A DNA stretch of 64,000 nucleotides. Origin: Lineus longissimus (lineage: Eukaryota > Nemertea > Pilidiophora > Heteronemertea > Lineidae). This document shows, in pieces, positions 21,761 to 32,813 of the stretch. The position numbers and the translations under genes are program-made. The notes beneath the pieces are model-generated. The model did not search any database and was not told the DNA's origin. It saw only the letters and a program-made list of their open reading frames with translations. The stretch spans positions 6,162,756 through 6,226,755 of the forward strand of contig NC_088318.1 of the NCBI RefSeq assembly GCF_910592395.1. Direction: 5' to 3'. How positions within the stretch are numbered: the first letter of the stretch is position 1; each line of letters opens with the position of its first letter.

Positions 21761-22072
21761 ATAGTTGATATACTGGATATCCTCACCTCCAAGACACACA
21801 ATGCTCGGGATGTACTTCTGTACATTAAAAAAGGCCCACGATAGGAGGCCTACATGTATCTAGCTGGTATTAGAAACACCCATTTCTTTGATTGATGGAT
21901 CATCGGAAATCAACTAGGCCTAATCATGTTGTGCTTCCACTCTATTAAAGATTGGTTTTAGTGGCTTGAAGATCGATTGCATCACTCCAATGAAGTGGAA
22001 TCTCGTTCTGTAATTCAATGGGCATCGACGACACATCCTTCATTATTAACCCTTTAAAAGCAAAGTATTGGG
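21761..22072. other. Intergenic, nothing recognised
   Basis: No gene, repeat boundary or RNA recognised. Confidence 0.5.
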
Positions 22073-23270
22073 ATGAACAAAAATTGTCATTGTCATTGGG
22101 AAATGAAGATCCTCCATACCGAGGACTACGTGCATTGCCACGAACCGAGCAAGGCATGGAGGAAGAAGTTATGGAGCCACAGCCGTCGGCACTATTCACT
22201 AAATGAAAAGGTCAAACTGCTCACAGATTTAAGACTCCTCCAGGCAAATAATGAAAATGTTTCAGCTTCTGCATTTGCAAATTTGAAATTTATACGACTG
22301 GTTTATGATGAAACGTGGTCTAGGCATGCCCATCACAGGATGGCAGATATCCCACTAGGCATCACGGTTGTACACAGAGTGGTGGGATGACCTTGGGATA
22401 GACCGTCAAGTGGTTATTTTGCGTGAGCAGCCAACACTTTCCGTTTTCACTGCATCTAACGGATGGCGTTTAGGTTTCGTTTAGGCATGCCGACGGAAAA
22501 CCAAGGATGACAAGCAACTTCTGGAAAATGCTGATGAGGTGGTGACCAACTTAAGGAATGCATTTCACAACACAGTTCGAGATACCGCACCATCTTTCAT
22601 TGCAAACCTGGACGAGACATTCGATCTTTTCGACGCATTGCTGAATTACACATACGATACAAAAGGCAATCGCCAAGTTAACATAAAGTCATCGCGTGAG
22701 AATCCACGCCTTGGATGTAGCGTCACCCTTGGCATAACCAGCAACGGAAGGAAGATGCCACGCCACATTACCTTTAAAACACCAACAATTGCTGCAAGGG
22801 AAGAGTTAAGAGCTAATCCACCGCCAAATGTCCATATCGCTCACACCAAAACTGGTTGGTTCAGGACTCAAGTCTTGCTGGATCTCATCGAGGAGATTGT
22901 AATACCATTTGTTAGGGCTGACGCACCATATATCCATCTGTGGGACAGGGCACGCGTACACCTGAATGATGATGTCGCCATGCGAGTGGTTGAGGTAGGT
23001 GGTATCATTGAACTGATACCTCCTAAATGTACTCCGCTTTTACAGCCTCTCGATTTTACTGTCATGGGACGTTTTAAAAGTAAGCTCCGTTCCAATTGGC
23101 GCGCATGGAAGGAGGCGCACACCGTTGATGGACAGTGCCCGCCCATTAGCCACCATGATGTTGCACGTTTGATTGGGGCAGCATGTGGATGAAGTTCCCC
23201 CGAATGTCGTAATCAGCGGACTTCGCGCCGCCTGTATATTGGGTGATGGCAATGAGGAAGATGGCGATGG
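22073..23270 (+). pseudogene. pogo/Tigger-type transposase remnant
   Basis: 22539-23192 encodes most of a DDE_1-type transposase domain: NLDET (first Asp), HLWDRARVHLND (second Asp), and IPPKCTPLLQPLDFTVMGRF with the final Asp, the hallmark order of pogo/jerky-like enzymes. Upstream, in another frame (22190-22330), LNEKVKLLTDLRLLQANNENVSASAF resembles the start of an Psq-type helix-turn-helix, so a frameshift and loss separate binding and catalytic parts. 23190-23270 continues out of frame. No terminal inverted repeats were found. It is an inactive Tc1/mariner-superfamily relic; domestication is unlikely given the lesions. Confidence 0.8.
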
Positions 23271-23389
23271 TATTTAAACGGAGCGCATGAAGTAGAAGCC
23301 AACGATGACGAGGAGAGTGATGGGCTTGAATATCTTCGAGTGATGGAGCAAGATCATTGACATTTGAAATATTAACTAAACATAATTTT

Positions 23390-24745
23390 ATGCCCCCGCC
23401 AATGCGTAAAGCATTGCGGAGGCATTATGGTTTACCGATGTCCGTCAGGCGTCAGGCGTCAGGCGTCTGTAAACTTTTCGTTTCCGCTCATTTTAAGGAG
23501 AACGCTTTTAGCGATAACCACGAAACTTTTTTGGTGGGTTGACCTTTACTAAAGGAAGGTTCCTTCCGAAAACGGGCTCGTTCTAATTCTTATTATGGGC
23601 TCCAGGGTGGCGTGCTTGAAATTGGTTTCCGTCAATTTCGAGGAGGACTGTTTGTCCGATCAAATTCATTTTTGGTATATACGTTGGGGGTGACTAGAGG
23701 AAGGTTCCTTTCGAAAACAGACTCGTCCCGATTGTCAATATGGCCACCAGGGCGGCGTGCTTGAAATCGGTTTCCGCCAATTTCGAGAAGAACCGTTCGT
23801 CCGATCAAATTTATTTTTGGTATGTACGTTGGGGATGACTAGAGAAAGGTTCCTTTCGAAAACAGGCTCGTTCCGATTGTCAATATGGCCACCAGGGCGG
23901 CGTGCTTGAAATCGGTTTCCGTCAATTTCGAGGAGAACCGTTCGTCAGATCAAATTCATTTTTGGTATGTACGTTGGGGGTGACTAGAGGAAGGTTCCTT
24001 TTTAAAAAACAGGCTCGTTCCGATTGTCAATATGGCCACCAGGGCGGCGTGCTTGAAATCGGTTTCCGTCAATTTCGAGGAGAACCGTTCTTCAGATCAA
24101 ATTCATTTTTGGTATGTACGTTGGGGGTGACTAGAGGAAGGTTCCTTTCGAAAACGGGCTCGTTCTAATTCTCCATATGGCCACCAGGGCGGTGTGCTTT
24201 AAATCAGTTTCCGTCAATTTCGAGGAGAACCAATCGTCCGATCAAATTCATTTTTGGTATGTACGTTGGGGGTGACTAGAGGAAGGTTCCTTTCGAAAAC
24301 AGGCTCGTTCCGATTGTCGATATGGCCACCAGGGCGGCGTGCTTGAAATCAGTTTCCGTCAATTGCGATGAGAACCATTTTTCTGATCAAATTAATTTTT
24401 ATGCCCCCGCCAATTCGTAATGCATTGCGGAGGCATTATGTTTTACCGATATCCGTTCGTCCCGTCCGTGCGTCCGTCCGTCTGTGCATCCATTTACCGT
24501 CTGTAAACTTTTCGTTTCCGCTCATTTTAACGAGAACGCTTTGAGTAATAACCATGTAACTTTTTATGTGGGTAGAAAAAGATAACGTGTACAGCAGACC
24601 AATAACTCTTTAACGATGTCAACTAAACCCAGTCAGCTATGACACCAGCTGCCCGGGGTTGTCTGAAAAACACTTCACTTTCCTAATACACCTACTCAAT
24701 GTGCTCACGGGGGGCATATGCCACGCCCTGCGTTGCTCTTGTTTG
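23390..24745. repeat. 145-bp tandem repeat array between GCCCCCGCC-type ends
   Basis: Six tandem units of 145 bp (one 147) start near 23611, 23756, 23901, 24048, 24193 and 24338, each with 'cgtgcttgaaat' and 'ttggggGTGACTAGAGGAAGG' words. The array is bracketed by two direct copies of a ~150-bp sequence beginning atgcccccgccaat and a self-complementary gcattgcggaggcat (23390 and 24401). After the second copy lie CCGTCCGT-type repeats and an end near 24743 (gcgttgctcttgttt). It looks like a non-autonomous transposon with an expanded minisatellite core. The 88-codon frame at 23902-24168 is a by-product of the repeat. Confidence 0.78.
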
Positions 24746-24818
24746 AGGGGGTGTTCCTTTGTCATGTATGCTACTTATACTGCCCAGCGCGCAAACCTAA
24801 AGAACAACAATACCAGAG

Positions 24819-25857
24819 GGTAGGTGATAAAGCTTGGAACCAGTGAAACCTTGAAACCAGTGATAAACCTTAGAATCAGTCCTAAAAATGCATAAAAACA
24901 TGAAATAATGCCATCTGAACCTAAGGTGGTTACGAATCAATATTTGGAGCTTATTTTTACATGATCAGATCGGAATTTGACGGTAGTTTAGAAATCAGTC
25001 GCATATCCGATTCAAATATCTATATTTTAGAACAACCCGGTCATACCTCGCCTCCAGTGTTCATTACTGATCTCCCAAATATAGGCATGCACGTCACGAC
25101 ACGCCCACCACACACCCATAATATGGACCAATCAGCGCTCCGCTTACTACGCCACCACACGGGGCCTATTTGACTACGGAGCGGTGTGATCATACAGGGT
25201 GGTACAGAGAAGATTGACTACATCATGCAGTACAGGCTGGCACTTATCCGTAGTATAGTTTATTACCGAAGGTTTTAGCCGGGTTTGGGGATGAAAAATG
25301 TGAATAAATTCCTTCGCTGTGAGCGATTTCGTACACATTCATGTACACATCGAGGGATGTAGAGATATTTTCGTGATGTAACCAGTTCTAAGCGGACACA
25401 TTTTTTAGTGATTCCCGTGTGCATGTTTGTCATATCTACTGAGCTTTATCAGAGCATTATATATACAAATGATTCTTCTAATAAAAACGTCTTATTTTAG
25501 TATATGGAATACAAAACAATCACAAAAGCTTACTTTTGCTTTCATCGAAGAGCAATAATTAGATATTTGCAAATGGCGGCCCGTCATGAATATAAGTTTA
25601 TTTTTTAACGACAACAACACATTTCCAATGCATTCAATGATGACGTCATCCTCCACAAAAAGGTTGATGCTGGAACTACCGGCAAATTGCTATCAATAAA
25701 GTCAGCTGAGATTGGCATTTGATAGGGTATAAATCGTGGAAGGAATGCGCCCGATTTCACGCGGTACTTGCACAGTGATTCCACGGTTTAGTACTGACTA
25801 TTCCAAGGTTTATCACTGGTTACATGGTTTCACTGATTCCAAGCTTTATCAACTACC
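24819..25857 (+). mobile_element. Mutator-like MITE, copy 1 (9-bp TSD)
   Basis: 1039 bp. Ends GGTAGGTGATAAAGCTTGG and CCAAGCTTTATCAACTACC form the outer part of ~65-bp inverted repeats. ATACCAGAG occurs exactly at 24810-24818 and 25858-25866, a perfect 9-bp target duplication, which points to the Mutator superfamily. No transposase. Short frames inside are not conserved with copy 2. Confidence 0.9.
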
Positions 25858-26071
25858 ATACCAGAGTTATTCTTTCCATTGTGTTGTATTAATAAAATCG
25901 GTTATTAAAATTTCTCGTCAAGAATATTCGTCAAAGTTTTTTTGAGTGTAGTAGTTTTGAAACACCCCGTATAATCCTTTGGGCACACGTGTCTCTTGAC
26001 CACTACAAAGGGAACGCTAAGTGTTACCCTTTATTACTCTGTGGTCGATCTATTTCCTCTCTATTGATCGG

Positions 26072-27281
26072 GGTAGTTGATAAAACTTGGAATCAGTGAA
26101 ACCATGTAACTTGTGCTAAACCATGGAATAGTCAGTACTGAACCGTGGAATCACTGTGCAAGTACCGCGTGAAATCGGGTGCGTTCCTTCCACAATTTAT
26201 ACCCTTCCAACTGCCAATCTCGTCCCAGCTGACTTAATTGATAGCAATTTGCCAGTAGTTCCAGAAACCACCTTTTTGTGGAGGATGACGTCATCGAATA
26301 TCTGGGTTGAGCTGATTTCAATATACAATGTAACTAGGGTTCCAGGACGTATGCTGAAGATGTCTATATTGTTAAAATAAAGGCTTCCCTTGTAAAAGAA
26401 ATGGGAATTCTTGTATCCTTATTTATTAGCTGGCTCTTTGAAAGAATGGTGAAACAGTCCTCCGGGTAGGCCTAGTGACCGGCTAGTGACATCAGGGGTA
26501 GCCTATACGGACCTTACCAAGCCTAGGTCACTAGCCGGTCACTAGGCCTACCCGGAGGACGTTTGGGTTTTTCCAAAATATGGAATATTAAACCGGATCT
26601 GCGACTAATTCCTAAGAATCATTTTGTATGATGCTCTGATTAAGCTTGGTAGATAGGACAAACATGCACTCGGGAATCACCAAAAATGTGTCCGCTTAGA
26701 ACTGGTGACATCACGAAAATATCTCTACATCCCGATGTGTATATGAAAATGTACGAAATCGCTCACCGTGAAGGAATTCGTTCTCATTTTTCATCTCCAA
26801 ACACGGCTAAATCTTCTTATACGTTTCTTGTCATGCTTAAGATAATGTACGGATAAGTGCCAGCCGGTACTGCATGATGTGGTCAATCTTCTCTGTATCA
26901 CCCTGTATGATCACACCACTCCGTAGTTCAATTAGCCCCGTGTGGTGGCGTTGTCAGCGGAGCGCTGATTGGTGCATATTATGGGTGTGTGGTGGGCGTG
27001 TCGTGACGTGCTTGCCCATATTTGGTAGATCAGTAATGTACCCTGGAGGCGAGGTATGACTGGGTTGTTCTAAAATATAGATTGTTGAATCGGAAATGCG
27101 ACTGATTTCTAAACTACCGTCAAATTCCGATCTGATCATGTAAAAATAAGCTCCAAATATTGATTCGTAACCACCTTAGGTTCCAATTGCATTATTTCAT
27201 GTTTCTATGCATTTTTAGGACTGATTCCATGGTTTATCACAGGTTACATGGTTTCACTGATTCCAAGTTTTATCAACTACC
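26072..27281 (-). mobile_element. Mutator-like MITE, copy 2, inverted (9-bp TSD)
   Basis: 1210 bp, the same element as 24819-25857 but in opposite orientation, 214 bp away. It is flanked by ATTGATCGG at 26063-26071 and 27282-27290. It carries about 170 bp not in copy 1, including a perfect 34-bp hairpin (26457-26560). The different target duplication shows an independent insertion rather than an inverted duplication. Confidence 0.9.
26457..26560. repeat. Perfect 34-bp inverted repeat (hairpin)
   Basis: 26457-26490 and 26527-26560 are exact reverse complements of each other with a 36-base spacer. It lies inside MITE copy 2 and is absent from copy 1. It may be a tiny foldback element. Confidence 0.85.
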
Positions 27282-27299
27282 ATTGATCGGGGCTGGTCT

Positions 27300-27730
27300 A
27301 CTGGCTATTTTCGCATGCAAATCGCGGGCCGGGCCGGTGCTTTAATAGGCCCTGCATAAACCCTTCATCAATTGTACCTCTCAATGTACACTGTGCTAAA
27401 CCTGGCTGTGTCTTGGAGGTGAGGATATCAAGAAGTCGGTGTCCAAGCCCTGAGATGACCATCAAAGTGGAATTAAGATAGGACACCAGGATTTTGGCTT
27501 TCACATTCTGAACAGGGACAATAATACAGGGTTATCCAATCGAATTGTCTGGCCAAATGATAAACTGTTCAGTTGGCCTGATAGTGGGGTACACCCCCCC
27601 CCAAAAAAAAAATATTTAGCAGCTTTACCGAACACTCCATGTGTCTATGCCCCAAACTCCGTGCGGAGTAGTTTCTTGATATCTGTAAACAAATTACACA
27701 GTCATCAGAAAATAAGTAAATAGCACCCCT
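27300..27730. other. Intergenic, partial match to 56955-57110
   Basis: Contains 'gtgtccaagccctgagatgaccatca' and 'ggacaccaggattttggctttcacattctga', both also found just upstream of the 57115 module. No gene seen. Confidence 0.5.
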
Positions 27731-27734
27731 ATAT

Positions 27735-28090
27735 TACCTAAAATCGGTGAATCTGACTTTGGAGAGTTAGTCTGACACTCTTCTATGTAGAAATATTTAG
27801 TCTGGGAAAATCAGTTTAATTTAACAGTATCTTCAAGAAAATCCACAACTGCAAAGCTCAAGACTTCGAAATTATCTTAATAATTATTGATTAGTTGGGA
27901 TAAACCTTTCGGAGTCGTAATAGTATATCAAGTAGCTTTCTCACGTTATATGATTATGATAGACAGACCCATACTATAGTGATATCGCGGATAATGATCA
28001 ATACGCCCATACTATTTTGATGTCGCAGATGACAAAGTGGCGCAATCTAAATGAATTGTGAGGCCATTATAGTTCATTTGAAAATTGATT
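27735..28090 (+). repeat. Conserved upstream module, copy 3
   Basis: Same ~350-bp block as 15346-15690, here about 0.8 kb before the 28861 gene. Beyond 28095 the sequence differs from the other units and matches only the tandem partner at 29880. Confidence 0.7.
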
Positions 28091-28800
28091 CAAGCTGTTA
28101 GGTCTGACTGTATCCATAAATCCATATACATGTAGCACTGTTGTGCAGCTTCTATGAATATTCCATTGCAACGTCTCATTTTATAAACGCTGGCGCCATG
28201 GGAGATGTATATTTGTATCGCTATTTTAATCTCAAACCAAGTTAGACAACTAACGATAACTTCACCAATGTTTTATTTTCATTCGGCTGTTGACATTCGG
28301 GCAAGCAAGCAAGTGTCGGTGAAAGCCCCGTACGATGCTGACGATAAAAGGGCCGTAGCAGGCCATACAATGGATAACTCCTCTCCAAGGACGAAATGAC
28401 CATTCTCTGTCGCATCTCTACCCTACCACGGTTTCACTCATTTCCATTCTATCAGTGTGAGAGGACACGTTAGAGTTGATTAGTATTATAAGTGGCACCA
28501 ACGATAGATTGATACTACCAACCATGCATTTATCAGATTAAACTACCCTTTTTGCAATGTTCCATGTTTGACAGCCTATACCTATTTATAACATAGATAG
28601 GCAGTGTCAGTGACGAAGCCAGTCACAACTAGTTAATGGCAGCTGGCAGGGTAATGCACTACAACTGATTTTCCTGAATCAGAGGTACCAATCTTTTGAT
28701 GTCACTCGATTTGGAATGGTATTTCTGTTTGAGAGGACGGATCGGAGTCATAAATGGATGCATAGGCTCTAGGCAGGTCTGTTAAAGATTCCAATATTGA

Positions 28801-28807
28801 TATAAAA
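28801..28807 (+). promoter_or_regulatory. TATA-like box of GPCR 28861
   Basis: TATAAAA 54 bases before the ATG. The tandem partner has the weaker TATACAA in the same place. Position is compatible with a TATA box but unproven. Confidence 0.3.
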
Positions 28808-28860
28808 TATGTATCATTCATTGAATAGTGCCTGGTAAATGTAAATCTAGTAACAATACA

Positions 28861-29868
28861 ATGGACACGGCTCAGCACCTTGGTATCCTAGAATTCTGGA
28901 CATCAAGGGACACGCCGTTGGAACAGCCGGTTCTATTCATCCAGCAACTCCTCGACTTCACACAAGCCTACGTCATGGTGGTCGTTCTTTTACTCGGAAT
29001 CTTTGGTAACATATTATCCTTTGTGATATTTTTCCGAGTGAGGAAGCGGGCGGACGCCTGTGTCCAGTATCTCAGTTGTCTATCCGTGTCCGACACTGGG
29101 GTCATTCTTATTATTGGGGTGACAGATTGGTTCGCCTTTGGACTGAATCACATCACAAATGGAGCATATGGTTTCAACTTAATGCTGTACAATGACGCAA
29201 CATGTAAATTCGTGGCCGGAGTTTGGCATGTTTTTGAAGTAATATCGGGTTGGACAATTGTAGCCTTTTCGGCAGAAAGAGCCTACGTTGTGTGGTTTCC
29301 TCTAAAACGGACAAGCATCACTCCAAAAATAAGACAAAACGTGTTACTGACAATTTTACTAACCAGTGTGGTTTTAAGTCTCCATCGATTTTGGCTGCTA
29401 GAGAACATCCCAGGTACACCCGTACTTTGCTTCTATAAAACGAACTCAGTTGTTTCTGCGATCCTGTACCAGTTTGATATCTCTTTATACGCGTATGTAC
29501 CCTTTATCTTGATATTATTCGCGAATATTTCCATTTTGATCGCGATTTCTCTCTCAAAAGCCAAGTATCTTGGAAAGAACCGAGAGAAAACACGCCAAGA
29601 TGGGAGATTATTAGTGTCTTTAATGTCTGTTTCGACACTTTACATCGTCCTACTTCTACCCTTTGCAGCCCTTTTTACGTTCATCACAGAAGCAAATGTT
29701 TTAGGAGATGGGGAGTCACTATTCTTGTGGTTCTTGGTTAAGATCTTGACCCTTATTAGTGTACTTAATTACTGCTTCAATTTCGTCATATACGGTCTTA
29801 CCCTGCCGTTTTATCGCCAAGAAGTAAGGAAGTTATTTAAAAAAAAATTAGATATGGCACCATATTAG
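28861..29868 (+). CDS. Class A GPCR, intact
   Basis: 335 residues from ATG at 28861 (MDTAQHLG), the same start as the tandem neighbour; an upstream GTG in frame is rejected. It has the family layout: GIFGN in TM1, LSVSD in TM2, CKF before TM3, ERAYVVW after TM3, LCFYK with the loop-2 Cys, LLLPFAA in TM6, and CFNFVIYG in TM7. N-A-T in the first extracellular loop has become D-A-T, so that sequon is lost. The C-tail is short and strongly basic (RKLFKKKLDM), unlike the IKKM-x-ATQIR tails of other members. Likely a membrane peptide or chemosensory receptor; ligand unknown. Confidence 0.93.
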   Translation: MDTAQHLGILEFWTSRDTPLEQPVLFIQQLLDFTQAYVMVVVLLLGIFGNILSFVIFFRVRKRADACVQYLSCLSVSDTGVILIIGVTDWFAFGLNHITNGAYGFNLMLYNDATCKFVAGVWHVFEVISGWTIVAFSAERAYVVWFPLKRTSITPKIRQNVLLTILLTSVVLSLHRFWLLENIPGTPVLCFYKTNSVVSAILYQFDISLYAYVPFILILFANISILIAISLSKAKYLGKNREKTRQDGRLLVSLMSVSTLYIVLLLPFAALFTFITEANVLGDGESLFLWFLVKILTLISVLNYCFNFVIYGLTLPFYRQEVRKLFKKKLDMAPY

Positions 29869-29879
29869 CCCAGTGTGAG

Positions 29880-31653
29880 GTCTATCTATACATCCATATA
29901 TCTATAGCACTGTTGTGCAGTATCTGTGTTCTATTTCAACGTTTCATTTTATAAACGCTGGTGCCACATGAGATATATATTTGTGTCGCTATTTTAATCT
30001 CAAGCCAAGTTAGACGGCTAAAGATAACTTCACCAATGTTTAATTTTCATTCGGCTGTTGATTCTTTCGAGCAAGCAAGCAAGTGTCGGTGAAAGCCCCG
30101 CGGGATGCTGACGATTAAAGGGCCATAGCAGGCCATACAATGGATAACTCCTCTCCAAGGACGAAATGACCATTCTCTGTCGCATCTCTACCCTTCCACG
30201 ATTTCACTTATTTCCATTTTATCAGTGTAAGAGGACACGTTAGAGTTGATCACTATAAGTCGCACCAACGAGAGATTGATACAACCAACCATCCATTATC
30301 AGATTAAACTGCCCTATTTGCAATGTTCCATATTTGGCAGCCTATACCTATCTATAACATAGATAGGCCTATACATGTCGTCAGTGCCAGTGACGAAGCG
30401 TGTCACAACCAGTTAATGGCAGCTTGCAAGGTAATGCACTAACTGACTATCCTGAATCAGAAATACCAATCTTTTGATGTCACTCGATTTGGAATGGTAT
30501 TTCTGTTTGAGAGGACGGATCGGAGTCATAAAATGGATGCATAGGCTCTAGGCAGGTCTGTTAAATATTCCAATATTGATATACAATGTGTATCATTCTT
30601 TGAATAGTTCCTGGTCAATGCAAATCTAATAACAATACAATGGACACGGCTCAGCACCTCGGTATCAAAGAATTCTGGACATCATGGGACACGCCGTCGG
30701 AACAACCGGTTCTATTCATCCAGCAACTCCTCGACTTCACACAAGCCTACGTCATGGTGGTCGTTCTTCTACTCGGAATCTTCGGTAACATATTATCCTT
30801 TGTGATATTTTTCCGTGTGCGGAAGCGGGCGGACGCCTGTGTCCAGTATCTCAGTTGCTTAGCAGTGTCCGACACTGGGGTCATTCTTATAATTGGTGTT
30901 ACCGATTGGTTCGCCTTCGGACTGAATCACATCACAAATGGAGCATATGGTTTCAACTTAATGCTGTACAATGACGCAACATGTAAATTCGTTGCAGGAG
31001 TTTGGCATGTTTTTGAAGTAATATCAGGTTGGATAATTGTAGCCTTTTCGACAGAAAGAGCTTACGTTGTGTGGTTTCCTCTAAAACGGGCAAACATCAC
31101 ACCAAAAATAAGACAAAACGTGTTACTGACAATTTTTCTAACCAGTGTGGTTTTAAGTCTCCATCGATTTTGGCTGCTCGAGAACATCCAAAGTACACCT
31201 GTACTTTGCTTCTATAAAACGAATCCAGTTGTTTCTGCGATCCTGTACCAGTTTGATATCTCTTTATATGCGTATGCACCTTTTATCCTGATATTGTTCG
31301 CAAATATTTCCATTTTAATTGCGATTTCTCTCTCAAAAGCCAAACATCTAGGAAAAAATCGAGAGAAAACACGCCAGGATGGAAGACTGTTAGTGTCTTT
31401 AATGTCTGTATCGACTCTGTACATCGTCCTACTTCTACCCTTCGCAGCCCATTTTACCTACATCACGGAAGCCAAGGACATTGGAGAGGAACAATCGCTG
31501 TTTTTATGGTTTTTAATGAAAGTCCTCACGCTTGTAAGTGTATTCAATTACTGCTTCAATTTCATTATCTATGGATGTACGCTGCCCTTTTTTCGCCAAG
31601 AAATCAAAAAGATGTTGGCAACCCATGGTAGAAAAAGAATGGGTGTAGCCTGA
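29880..31653 (+). repeat. Tandem GPCR unit, second copy
   Basis: Second copy of the 28104 unit. Similarity to the first is high through the leader and about two thirds of the gene, then drops at about 31450. Confidence 0.85.
30640..31653 (+). CDS. Class A GPCR, intact, mosaic 3' end
   Basis: 337 residues from ATG at 30640. Residues 1 to ~270 follow the 28861 protein closely (MDTAQHLG, LIIGVTDW, VSAILYQFDIS). From about FTYITEAKDIGEEQSLF onward, and into the 3' flank (ccgccac...gaagaaatatggca), it follows the 16176/58011 group. This implies gene conversion or unequal crossing over with a breakpoint near 31450. All class A landmarks are present, with TLPFFRQE in place of TLPFYRQE after TM7. 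Function as for the other members. Confidence 0.93.
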   Translation: MDTAQHLGIKEFWTSWDTPSEQPVLFIQQLLDFTQAYVMVVVLLLGIFGNILSFVIFFRVRKRADACVQYLSCLAVSDTGVILIIGVTDWFAFGLNHITNGAYGFNLMLYNDATCKFVAGVWHVFEVISGWIIVAFSTERAYVVWFPLKRANITPKIRQNVLLTIFLTSVVLSLHRFWLLENIQSTPVLCFYKTNPVVSAILYQFDISLYAYAPFILILFANISILIAISLSKAKHLGKNREKTRQDGRLLVSLMSVSTLYIVLLLPFAAHFTYITEAKDIGEEQSLFLWFLMKVLTLVSVFNYCFNFIIYGCTLPFFRQEIKKMLATHGRKRMGVA

Positions 31654-32238
31654 AGTGATTTCATACACCGCCACGCGAAGAAATATGGCAGGTATAATTC
31701 ATTTACATCCGGTACTCGATGGTATTGTTGAAATTTATTTTCAGTAAGTATTCATACAGACAAGTGCCTTGAAGGTTAATCCTGGCCAGAGCAACAAATG
31801 TATTGCTTAGAAGGAACTTCTTTAAGGGGAGATGTCTGGCCGTCTAAAACATTATCTTCATTATTTAGTCATTACCAGGTATAAAGGGGTACGCCGTTCG
31901 TTCACATACATTCAGTTTGTCAAACAAAATCTAGTGCCTATTTCTAACGCCAGGCGGCGACAATAGTCAGACATAATGTATGATACATTCACGCATGCCT
32001 AGGCCGTTGGTTTACTTTGGTGGTCGTTTTCAAAAAATGACGCACGCCACTGTAACTTGCGTTTTTGACACTGAGATTTGCGAGATAGAAACAATACACA
32101 TAGCTTGTGGTCCGTCAAATCATTGAGGTATTATTAAGAATACCTCCGTGGTCAAATCCAGTGCACACATACCTAAATTAATTAAACTGGCAGGGATCGG
32201 GAAACATCATACACGCACCGATTGTATACGAATAACAC
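31654..32238. other. Intergenic, nothing recognised
   Basis: The first ~50 bases retain similarity to the 3' flank of the 16176 group. The remainder shows no gene or repeat that I recognise. Confidence 0.5.
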
Positions 32239-32242
32239 GCGC

Positions 32243-32795
32243 TGTAAAGTATACCCCCGGGATATAGAAAATATCGGCCCTTTAATTTCTTCGACTTTAA
32301 TCTTATTTCTGCATGCTGCGATATCGGACTATTGGACAGCAATCTTTGTAATTGGATAATAACTGAATTAGTTATTATATTGTTAACGTGGTGTATCGAA
32401 TGATTTAGTATCATTCTGCGGAAATACTTTTGTCGGGGATGCGCGATTTCGTGCCTAAAGACTGTCTATTGAGAAGAAGTCAATTTAAACGTTTTGTTTG
32501 TTCCGTAGTTAACTATAATTTTAATGGGGTTAGGGAAGATATTTGCTGTCCAAATTGTCCGATCATGGCAAATTGCTAATTCATAGCATGCGAATAGATT
32601 TATAATTTTGTAATTGCATGCAGTTAGAAAATTTGTATTTAATACTGATGCCTTTGCTTGAATAAACAGTTTTGAGAAAGATTTTGGAAATGTTTCGGCT
32701 TTGACTACGTCCTTGTAATCAAATCGTGGTAACCCCACGTAGCCTGGAAGAAGGCAGAAGTAATCGAGTTGCGGAAAAGGAATGAGAACTTTTCA
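32243..32795 (+). repeat. 5' LTR
   Basis: 553 bp, TG...CA ends, contains a 14-bp stretch missing from the 3' LTR (near 32613). Confidence 0.9.
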
Positions 32796-32796
32796 T

Positions 32797-32813
32797 TGGC
32801 GACCTTCCCAGGA
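32797..32813 (+). promoter_or_regulatory. Primer-binding site
   Basis: TGGCGACCTTCCCAGGA one base after the 5' LTR, beginning with TGG. The matching tRNA would end TCGCCA; its identity is not determined. Confidence 0.6.

Larger units (their letters stand above)
28104..29878 (+). repeat. Tandem GPCR unit, first copy
   Basis: Upstream ~750 bp plus gene, repeated head to tail at 29880-31653. The repeated leader includes the GCACTGTTGTGCAG and 'ataaacgctgg' words and 'ggatgcataggctctaggcaggtctgtta'. Confidence 0.85.

Noticed and set aside
23902-24168. 88-codon frame in the 145-bp repeat
   Set aside because: Repetition of a tandem unit that is open in one frame by chance.
24819-27281. Single large inverted duplication
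   Set aside because: Each half has its own perfect 9-bp duplication, so two insertions of one MITE is the better reading.
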